Below are positions 1-5,314 of a DNA stretch of 11,491 nt, piece after piece. The stretch spans positions 1 to 11,491 of the forward strand of contig DAOWJX010000089.1 in the NCBI GenBank assembly GCA_030640155.1. Reading direction: 5' to 3'. Numbering within the stretch: position 1 is the stretch's first letter; each line of letters opens with the position of its first letter. The notes under the pieces are model-generated. The model saw nothing but the letters and a program-made list of their open reading frames with translations, ran no database searches and was not told where the DNA came from. This DNA is from Candidatus Aegiribacteria sp. (GTDB taxonomy: Bacteria; Fermentibacterota; Fermentibacteria; Fermentibacterales; JCC-6). A program made the position numbers and the translations under genes.

Positions 1-60
1 ATGTGGAGAGACAGTTACCCAGAAGATGCTTCGGATAGAGTAGGAAGGAGGGAGAAATGA
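1..60 (+). CDS. possible 3' end of an upstream gene (partial)
   Basis: Frame 1 is open from the window edge to a TGA at 58-60, giving about 19 residues (ending GRREK). That TGA overlaps the ATG of the next gene as ATGA, the usual arrangement of translationally coupled genes. The other two plus frames close at about 36-38 and 41-43, so an upstream gene could also end there. The purine-rich stretch at about 41-52 (AGGAAGGAGGGA) is the ribosome binding site of the next gene and would be read as coding here. Too short to identify any family. Only the ATGA geometry supports it. Confidence 0.3.
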   Translation: MWRDSYPEDASDRVGRREK

Positions 61-1175
61 AACATAAAATAGCAATAGCGATCCTGGGCTCCCTCGTACT
101 GCTGAGTGCTTGTGGAGACCAGCTTCCGACCGATATTCCCGATCCGTACGGATATCAGGGATTCCTCGATAGAGGCTGGGCCAAGTATGAGGATGAAATC
201 TTCTCAAATGAGCAGGGAACCGGTGCTCTCGATTACTTCAAGGATGCCATAGACTGCAACGTCCAGGGTATTGAAGGTTTCGTGGGCGCGGGTTGGTCAG
301 CGTTATTCGTGAGCGATGAATGGCGAATAGCTGACAACTACTTCTACATGGCTATTCAGTTGGATGCCGGGGCCTTCCCGATGATGAATCCAGCTGAATC
401 TCAGGTGCAGGATACTACATGGACTGTTTTCGAATGTATAGATCCAGTTCTGCCTGATTCTGTCCTGGAAGTCATCGCAGCATTGGGTGAAACATGGTAT
501 GATTGGCCGGAACCTGGTGATACAACACTGATTGATAAGGTTGCGATTGGCGCATATCTGCATGGATCCAATCCATTCCAAAACTATGGTCCTGATTACG
601 GTGATAGGGACTTCTCTTACCGTTTCCAGCCTCTCGCGAGTGATCCAATGGCGATGTTCACAGCCGCTAACGGATTCTCCGCTTCTATATCCGTAGTGGA
701 CAGCATAATCGGCGGATGGATCTACATAACAACTCCATTAGCCGTAATGGATATAGGTGGAGATAACTACTATGTCTGGATCAATGCTGATGATCAGATG
801 AACTACGAATACAGGACTTTCACTGCAACAGGTTCCGAGACGCAGTACACTTATGACGCTCTTGCAGGCATCGTCATGCTGCAGGACATCAGAGGTGAAA
901 ATGGAGATCCTCTCCTTGGTGCTGCAGCTGCCTGGGGACTTGACCAGCTGAACAGTGATTACTCGTTTGGTTCCGGCAGGGACTATGCCGGACTCGAGAC
1001 AATCAGCAACGTTCAGCTGAAAGGCACAGCAGCAGCGATAGCCTATGCGAATCAGGCGTTCATGTACGCATGGTTCACATGCACCAGTGAAGGCTACGGT
1101 GATTATCTTGATCCTGATGATCCGGGATTCGTGGTCCAGCTCATGGCCGTGATCGAAGAGATGCTGAACAGCTAG
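57..1175 (+). CDS. TPR-like lipoprotein of unknown function
   Basis: A 372-residue predicted lipoprotein. The N-terminus has a Lys-containing n-region, a hydrophobic core and a canonical lipobox LSAC with Cys19 as the lipidation site. Gly follows the Cys, so there is no inner-membrane-retention Asp. Residues about 35-105 look like a degenerate tetratricopeptide pair: 'GWAKYEDE...ALDYFKDAIDCN' followed by 'GFVGAGWSALFVSDEW...NYFYMAIQLDA'. The pattern of a GW..Y helix, an A..YF..AI helix and a Gly/Ala turn is typical of TPR units. The C-terminus (about 320-372) is helical and could close the solenoid. The middle part is rich in Asp, Tyr and aromatic residues and resembles nothing I recognise. 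The start is well supported by a strong Shine-Dalgarno tract at about 41-52. The gene is followed by a tandem repeat and a strong hairpin. Role unknown; the TPR-like part suggests protein binding at the cell envelope, which is inference. Confidence 0.85.
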   Translation: MKHKIAIAILGSLVLLSACGDQLPTDIPDPYGYQGFLDRGWAKYEDEIFSNEQGTGALDYFKDAIDCNVQGIEGFVGAGWSALFVSDEWRIADNYFYMAIQLDAGAFPMMNPAESQVQDTTWTVFECIDPVLPDSVLEVIAALGETWYDWPEPGDTTLIDKVAIGAYLHGSNPFQNYGPDYGDRDFSYRFQPLASDPMAMFTAANGFSASISVVDSIIGGWIYITTPLAVMDIGGDNYYVWINADDQMNYEYRTFTATGSETQYTYDALAGIVMLQDIRGENGDPLLGAAAAWGLDQLNSDYSFGSGRDYAGLETISNVQLKGTAAAIAYANQAFMYAWFTCTSEGYGDYLDPDDPGFVVQLMAVIEEMLNS

Positions 1176-1188
1176 AACAGAACCTGTA

Positions 1189-1230
1189 CAGTTCTGATAA
1201 TGTTCAGTTCCGATAGTGTTCGGTTCTGAA
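1189..1230 (+). repeat. 16-bp tandem repeat, about 2.6 copies
   Basis: Just after the stop of the TPR-like lipoprotein gene, CAGTTCTGATAATGTT (1189-1204) is followed directly by CAGTTCCGATAGTGTT (1205-1220) and a partial third unit CGGTTCTGAA (1221-1230). The two full units differ at two positions. The tract sits between the stop codon and the terminator hairpin, so it is in the 3' untranslated region. The preceding CAGAAC (1178-1183) can also pair with GTTCTG (1191-1196). Confidence 0.75.
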
Positions 1231-1232
1231 AA

Positions 1233-1264
1233 GAGGCCCCCTGGCATTACTGCCAGGGGGCCTC
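1233..1264 (+). terminator. strong hairpin, probable transcription terminator
   Basis: A perfect 14-bp stem with 5' arm GAGGCCCCCTGGCA (1233-1246), loop TTAC (1247-1250) and 3' arm TGCCAGGGGGCCTC (1251-1264). It lies 58 bases after the stop of the TPR-like lipoprotein gene. No run of T follows (CTCCAAACC), so it is not a textbook intrinsic terminator, although the stem is very stable. It could also act as a 3'-end stabiliser. Confidence 0.7.
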
Positions 1265-1277
1265 CTCCAAACCAAAT

Positions 1278-1300
1278 TAAATAGTGACAGGCACTATTTA
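1278..1300 (+). repeat. left REP-like palindrome
   Basis: A 23-bp imperfect palindrome with 9-nt arms TAAATAGTG and CACTATTTA around a 5-nt loop ACAGG. One further T-A pair extends the stem outward (1277/1301). It is the exact reverse complement of the palindrome at 2059-2081. It lies 13 bases after the strong terminator hairpin and starts an AT-rich leader in front of the transposase gene. Confidence 0.85.
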
Positions 1301-1399
1301 AATTTTCGTATCATATTGATATATAAATATTTATAAGCACAATATTCTTCAATTACTGAAATACTTGCATTATCCTTCATTTATTAGTAAACTGTAACT

Positions 1400-2065
1400 A
1401 TGGCAAGAACTGCAAGAATTGTAGTACCCGAAGTTCCACACCATGTGACGCAACGTGGTGTGCGGTCTATGGCTATCTTCAATACCGACAGGGATAGAAT
1501 CGCGTATATGACAATCTTGTCCAAAGTGGGAAAGAAATATGGCACACGATTCTGCTGCTGGTGTCTTATGGAAAACCATGTCCACCTGGTTGCCGTTCCA
1601 GAGACGAGAGATAGCCTTGCCAGAGCAATAGGAATTGCTCACCATACTTATACACAAATGTTTAATAAGACGATGGGATTGAAAGGGCATCTATTCGGAG
1701 AGAGGTTTTACTCAATGCCTATGGATTGGAAACACTGCCAGGCAGTAACTCGATATATCCATCGAAATCCAATTCGTGCAGGCCTGGTTACAAGGGTGGA
1801 AGAATATAAGTGGTCGAGTGCTTTATATTTTCTGAGGAAGATCTATCGCGATCCTCTTGTTAATGATGATAGATTGTTGAATCTAACAGACAACTGGGAT
1901 GATGTATTTGCTTCGGGAATGGATATTGACGAGTTGAATCAAGTCAGAAAGACTACCCTCTCAGGAAGACCATTTGGAGATGAATCGTTCATCACCAGAG
2001 TTGAGGAACTAACAGGCTGTGATTTGTCCATAAGAAAACAAGGAAGACCATGGAAGAATAAATAG
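1400..2065 (+). CDS. REP-associated tyrosine transposase (RAYT, Y1_Tnp family)
   Basis: A 221-residue single-strand DNA endonuclease/transferase of the IS200-like HUH class. The N-terminus MARTARIVVPEVPHHVTQRG matches the RAYT opening pattern. The HUH metal-binding motif is His60-Val61-His62 in MENHVHLV. The family signature RYIHRNPIRAGLV lies at 118-130, and its Tyr119 is the likely nucleophile. The C-terminal tail SGRPFGDESF...GRPWK (188-219) is basic and of RAYT type. Length is usual for the group and all key residues are present, so it looks intact. No Shine-Dalgarno sequence precedes the ATG, which would suit low expression. The leader (1301-1399) is very AT-rich, with a 14-bp palindrome at 1322-1335. 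The TAG stop lies inside the right palindrome. Family assignment is strong; activity is unknown. Confidence 0.93.
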   Translation: MARTARIVVPEVPHHVTQRGVRSMAIFNTDRDRIAYMTILSKVGKKYGTRFCCWCLMENHVHLVAVPETRDSLARAIGIAHHTYTQMFNKTMGLKGHLFGERFYSMPMDWKHCQAVTRYIHRNPIRAGLVTRVEEYKWSSALYFLRKIYRDPLVNDDRLLNLTDNWDDVFASGMDIDELNQVRKTTLSGRPFGDESFITRVEELTGCDLSIRKQGRPWKNK

Positions 2066-2081
2066 TGCCTGTCACTATTTA
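2059..2081 (+). repeat. right REP-like palindrome, supplies stop codons on both strands
   Basis: Arms TAAATAGTG and CACTATTTA around loop CCTGT, the exact reverse complement of 1278-1300. Because each strand reads AAATAG, the same element provides TAG at 2063-2065 to the transposase (plus strand) and TAG at 2075-2077 to the PD40 lipoprotein gene (minus strand). It is the entire boundary between these two convergent genes and could serve as a weak bidirectional terminator. Confidence 0.85.
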
Positions 2082-2989
2082 AAATTCGGGGCTTCGATTG
2101 AGAAGATGTCATAATTCTCTGCACCACCTAATCTGTCCGACGAGAAGGCAAACCAGCCGTATCCGGGATTCCAGGCCGGGTATAAATCCTTTCCCGGATC
2201 ATCGGTAACCTGAACGAGTGTATTGCCATCAAGATCACTGATCCAGATATCCCATTGTCCTGATCTGTCCGATGAGAAGGCAAACCAGTCGTTCTCGGAT
2301 CCCCAGCATGGATGAATATCATCAGAACTGCTTTCAATAACGGCGTGAGGATTTGAACCATCCGGGTGGATGAGCCAGATATCCGACTGCGTACCGTCAT
2401 TAACCTGAAATAGAATCCACTGTCCATCAGGTGAATACGAAGGGCGCAGGCAATCAAAAGATGGGGTATAGAAGGAATTACATGTAATACTATCCGTGCT
2501 GTACTCCGCCTTCCAGAGACCCCAGTTTGCATCGGAATATGTACAGAAAAGCAGAGAATCACTGTTCGGGGACCATGTTGGATGAAGATGTTTCAGACCA
2601 TCACTCAGTATAACAGTGATATATCCTGTGTATCCCGGAATAGTACATATATCCGAGTTTGTGTTTCCGGAAAAAGTCGTGAAAACGACTTTGCCTTCGT
2701 CTGCACTCCAGCAGCCTGTTGGCCCAACTGATTCATTCAGGTTTGAGGAAGTCATGAGTGCAGGGGATCCAAATCCATCGAAACCATATAAGCACGGGGA
2801 TGTACCGTCAGACGATGAAAATAGAAGAATGCCTCCGTATGGTGACCAGGCAAGAGCTGTGTCAGGGTAGTTGCTGGCAACGTAAAGATATGCTCCATCC
2901 GGCCATTGTTCCGGTTCCGAAGGATTGCTTCCGCATGCCAAAAAAAGAGCCGTCAAGATAACTGTCGATACGATAATGATGTATTTCAT
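2075..2989 (-). CDS. PD40/TolB-like beta-propeller lipoprotein
   Basis: A 304-residue predicted lipoprotein with a hydrophobic signal segment and Cys19 in FLAC; Phe at -3 makes the lipobox slightly atypical. The rest is six PD40 (WD40-like) blades at about 47-70, 92-116, 138-161, 183-206, 228-250 and 272-298. They carry the recurring pattern P.WSP.G..L.FSS...G..DIW (for example PSYSPDGQWILF, WFAFSSDRSGQWDIWI). The spacing of about 45 residues and the six blades fit a TolB-type propeller, usually a protein- or glycan-binding platform in the periplasm. There is no TolB N-terminal domain, so it is not TolB itself. The last two blades are recent duplicates at DNA level. The start is supported by CGGAG 7-11 bases upstream. 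It lies 48 bases after murA in the same direction. Its TAG comes from the REP palindrome, so the final residues (NFK) may have been altered by that insertion. Confidence 0.88.
   Translation of the reverse strand: MKYIIIVSTVILTALFLACGSNPSEPEQWPDGAYLYVASNYPDTALAWSPYGGILLFSSSDGTSPCLYGFDGFGSPALMTSSNLNESVGPTGCWSADEGKVVFTTFSGNTNSDICTIPGYTGYITVILSDGLKHLHPTWSPNSDSLLFCTYSDANWGLWKAEYSTDSITCNSFYTPSFDCLRPSYSPDGQWILFQVNDGTQSDIWLIHPDGSNPHAVIESSSDDIHPCWGSENDWFAFSSDRSGQWDIWISDLDGNTLVQVTDDPGKDLYPAWNPGYGWFAFSSDRLGGAENYDIFSIEAPNFK
2131..2288 (-). repeat. near-identical DNA segments in adjacent propeller blades
   Basis: Positions 2131-2156 and 2263-2288 are 26-base segments differing at one position (C/T at the 11th base). 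They are 132 bases (44 codons) apart, exactly one blade. They encode the WFAFSSDR strand of the last two PD40 blades. Near identity at synonymous sites points to a recent blade duplication or gene conversion. Confidence 0.8.
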
Positions 2990-3037
2990 TCTATACTCCG
3001 ATACTGATATTTCAATGTTTGAGACCCGATATTTCTG

Positions 3038-4354
3038 TTACAGATTGTCGTTGCACGAAGGGCTGGCTGTAATACTGGCTCCCAGTATTTTCAGCCTGCT
3101 TACAAGATTTTCATAACCACGTTCGATCTGGTGTACATTTCGTATTATGCTGATTCCTTCCGCACAGAGAGCAGCAGTCAGAAGTGCCATTCCCGCTCTT
3201 ATATCAGGGCTGCTTACATTTGTTCCATGAAGTTTTGAAGGACCTGATACCACTACTCTGTGAGGGTCGCATTGAATGATGCTTGCACCCATCGCGACCA
3301 GCTTATCAACAAAGAAGAGTCTGCTTTCAAACATTTTCTCAAAGATAAGCGAGGTTCCTCTGGATTGAGTCGCTACGACTACCGCAGTACTCGTAAGATC
3401 CGGTGAAAATCCCGGCCATGGAGCATCGTAAATGGTCGGAATAGACCCACCTCGATCAGGTTGTACTTCCAGGGTCCGACTGCCATCTATGATAACGGAG
3501 TCGTCCTTTAATTCAATAGTAACTCCTAACTTGGAGAATCCATTCATGATTGGCTGAATGATATTATCGGGAACATCCGAAATTACTACTTCTCCGCCGC
3601 AGCATGCAGCAAGACCGATGAAACTGCCAATCTCGATATGATCTGGTACTATTGTATGTTCAGTGCCTTCCAGAAGACCGTTTCTGCCGACAATACTGAT
3701 TCTGTTCGTGCCGATTCCAGTGATCAAAGCTCCCATGGAAACCAGCATTGTTGCCAGATCCTGAACGTTGGGTTCACATGCCGAGTTGTAGATTACAGTT
3801 TCTCCCTCAGCGATAGTAGCTGCCATTAGAGCGTTTTCCGTTGCTGTAACGGATGGCTCATCAAGAAGAATCTGTCCGCCTATCAATCTCTTCGCCTTGA
3901 ATGATAGCTTTCTGTCAATCAGGCCAACTTCAGCACCCATCTGTTCGAGAAACAGAAAGTGTGTATCCAACCTTCTTTTTCCTATTACATCCCCACCGGG
4001 AGGTGGAAGTTGTGCGTGACCGGTTCTTGCCACGAGGGGACCTGCGAGAAGGATAGATGCTCTTATTGCCCGGCACATGTCTTCTTCGATGTTATCGGGA
4101 TTGATACAAGCAGCGTTCAACTTGTATGAGCCGCCACCAAGTGTGGATATTTTAACACCGATGCTTTCCAGAAGAGCAAGCATCGCTTTTACATCTCTGA
4201 TTTCAGGTAGATTATGAAGAACAACGTCCTTGTCTGAAAGAATACAAGCGGCGAGAATTGGAAGAGCAGCATTTTTGCTGCCCGAAGGATTCAATACTCC
4301 CGATAAAGGTTTTCCTCCTTCGACAATGTACTCATCGGATGGAGGAAGTTTCAT
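3038..4354 (-). CDS. murA: UDP-N-acetylglucosamine 1-carboxyvinyltransferase (MurA, Asp type)
   Basis: Catalyses enolpyruvyl transfer from PEP to UDP-GlcNAc, the first committed cytoplasmic step of peptidoglycan synthesis. At 438 residues it is slightly longer than E. coli MurA (419). Visible EPSP-synthase-fold motifs include SGSKNAALPILAA (24-36, Lys27 equals E. coli Lys22), RASILLAGPLVARTG (98-112, Arg98 near Arg91), the active loop PPPGGDVIGKRRLDTH (117-132, Arg127 equals Arg120), PWPGFSPDLTS with the general-base Asp, and DIRAGMALLTAAL. The loop position of the catalytic Cys115 is Asp122 (codon 3989-3991). In Mycobacterium and Chlamydia this substitution makes MurA insensitive to fosfomycin. 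The ATG overlaps the exonuclease stop as ATGA, and AGGAAAGGAAG precedes it, so translation is probably coupled. The PD40 lipoprotein gene follows in the same direction. Confidence 0.96.
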   Translation of the reverse strand: MKLPPSDEYIVEGGKPLSGVLNPSGSKNAALPILAACILSDKDVVLHNLPEIRDVKAMLALLESIGVKISTLGGGSYKLNAACINPDNIEEDMCRAIRASILLAGPLVARTGHAQLPPPGGDVIGKRRLDTHFLFLEQMGAEVGLIDRKLSFKAKRLIGGQILLDEPSVTATENALMAATIAEGETVIYNSACEPNVQDLATMLVSMGALITGIGTNRISIVGRNGLLEGTEHTIVPDHIEIGSFIGLAACCGGEVVISDVPDNIIQPIMNGFSKLGVTIELKDDSVIIDGSRTLEVQPDRGGSIPTIYDAPWPGFSPDLTSTAVVVATQSRGTSLIFEKMFESRLFFVDKLVAMGASIIQCDPHRVVVSGPSKLHGTNVSSPDIRAGMALLTAALCAEGISIIRNVHQIERGYENLVSRLKILGASITASPSCNDNL

Positions 4355-5157
4355 ATTTTGCTTCCTTTCCTTCCCGCTTTGCGGAGGAGAGTGTGATAAA
4401 GATCAGGATAATCATCAGGTACCCACTGCTGTCGGAGAAGCCATCTGATATAATCTTCATCCTGTGCTACAATATCCTCTACAAGCTGCCCTCTGTACTT
4501 GCCAAACGAGAATATCTTTATTTCCAATGAAGAATGTGTGAATTCTACCAGTTCCTTCCAGCTCTTCGAGGTTATTAAATGCTGTCCAATAATGAATTCT
4601 ACAAGAGCTCGAACAAGTTTTGTGTCAAACATCGCTCTGTGAGCATTACCGGTAATACTGGAATCCAGTTCGAATCTGTATCTAAGAACCTGAAGCGCAT
4701 GGGAGGGAATAGAAGGCCATATATGCCTGGAGAGTCTGAGTGAATCAAGCTTCATATCAGGTGTTATATCACTGAAAACCCCAGGGAGTTGCCGAGTCAG
4801 TATTCCCAGATCGAATGGAAGATTGTGAGCGCATATAAGGTCTGCTTTGCCTATAAGTTCCTTAATGCTATCAGATATGCTCTCAATAGATGGTTTTCCC
4901 TCCAGCATGCTGTTTGTTATGTGATGAATAGCGGATGCTTCCGGAGGTATTGGATCCTGCGGCAGCACAAGTTCAATCAGCTCGATGTCCTGATCAGGGA
5001 TTCTTGTGAAGCCATTGTAAGTGCTTAGTAAAAAAGCAACTTCGCATATCTGTGCTGTTTCGGTGTCTATCCCGGTAGTTTCAGTATCAAGATACAGGAC
5101 CCTTCGGGTTTCCCCTTGATTGCCTTCACTGGAAAAGAGATCGAGTTCGTTATTCAT
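4351..5157 (-). CDS. DEDDh 3'-5' exonuclease with ExoX-like C-terminal domain
   Basis: A DnaQ/RNase T superfamily exonuclease of 268 residues. All catalytic residues are visible: motif Exo I YLDTETTG (Asp24, Glu26), Exo II AHNLPFDLGIL (Asp116) and Exo III AHRAMFDTK (His173, Asp178). The His-xxxx-Asp spacing gives the DEDDh type. Residues about 215-262 (IKIFSFGKYRGQLVEDIV...YIRWLLRQ) match the small C-terminal domain found in exodeoxyribonuclease X-like proteins. It is therefore more likely a stand-alone DNA repair/processing exonuclease than the Pol III epsilon subunit, though substrate is not certain. There is no good ribosome binding site, and a candidate promoter would start transcription at or near the ATG (leaderless). 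Its stop overlaps murA by ATGA; co-transcription with murA is likely but no functional link is evident. Confidence 0.9.
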   Translation of the reverse strand: MNNELDLFSSEGNQGETRRVLYLDTETTGIDTETAQICEVAFLLSTYNGFTRIPDQDIELIELVLPQDPIPPEASAIHHITNSMLEGKPSIESISDSIKELIGKADLICAHNLPFDLGILTRQLPGVFSDITPDMKLDSLRLSRHIWPSIPSHALQVLRYRFELDSSITGNAHRAMFDTKLVRALVEFIIGQHLITSKSWKELVEFTHSSLEIKIFSFGKYRGQLVEDIVAQDEDYIRWLLRQQWVPDDYPDLYHTLLRKAGRKGSKI

Positions 5158-5163
5158 AAGTAT

Positions 5164-5192
5164 ATACTAATTCCCAAAGTTCTAACCCGCAA
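5164..5192 (-). promoter_or_regulatory. candidate promoter for the exonuclease-murA operon
   Basis: On the minus strand TTGCGG (5187-5192) is followed after 17 bases by TAGTAT (5164-5169). A start 7 bases downstream would fall at position 5157, the A of the exonuclease ATG, giving a leaderless message. The -10 match is moderate (4 of 6), so this is a candidate only. The lack of a Shine-Dalgarno sequence is consistent with it. Confidence 0.35.
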
Positions 5193-5240
5193 ATCTGACG
5201 GGATTTCTTCTTCATTATTTTCGACTGAAATGCTGTTTTT

Positions 5241-5267
5241 TTGAAATTTTCTGTAATTTTGTATAAT
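5241..5267 (+). promoter_or_regulatory. candidate promoter for the 551-aa lipoprotein gene
   Basis: A perfect -10 hexamer TATAAT lies at 5262-5267, 47 bases before the ATG. Upstream is TTGAAA (5241-5246) with a short 15-base spacer, or TTTTGA (5239-5244) with 17. A T-rich stretch (5236-5242) lies around the -35. The leader then carries a good ribosome binding site GGAGG at 5306-5310, five bases from the ATG. The region is shared with the divergent exonuclease gene. Confidence 0.5.
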
Positions 5268-5314
5268 AAGGTAAAGCCGATGAAAACAGTTATTACTAAT
5301 TCTTTGGAGGAATT

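Larger units (their letters stand above)
1278..2081 (+). mobile_element. REP/RAYT module (REPtron-like)
   Basis: One Y1-type HUH transposase gene enclosed by two 23-bp palindromes that are exact reverse complements of each other. The asymmetric loop (ACAGG on the left, CCTGT on the right) shows that they face each other. This matches the known arrangement of REP-associated tyrosine transposases, whose REP palindromes flank the gene in inverted orientation. The module lies between two convergent genes. It contains no second gene and shows no obvious target-site duplication. Whether the whole unit moves is not shown; RAYTs are usually domesticated single-copy genes that act on short REP sequences elsewhere in the genome. 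Confidence 0.8.

Noticed and set aside
738..1247. 169-codon minus-strand open frame opposite the TPR-like lipoprotein
   Set aside because: It runs through the terminator hairpin and tandem repeat, while the plus-strand gene has a lipobox, TPR pattern and strong ribosome site.
1322..1335. 14-bp perfect palindrome TATAAATATTTATA as an operator
   Set aside because: It sits in a very AT-rich leader, where such palindromes arise easily; there is no second copy and no regulator gene nearby.
2128..2562. 144-codon minus-strand open frame inside the PD40 gene
   Set aside because: It is a shifted-frame shadow of the propeller gene, whose blades and lipobox are clear in the main frame.
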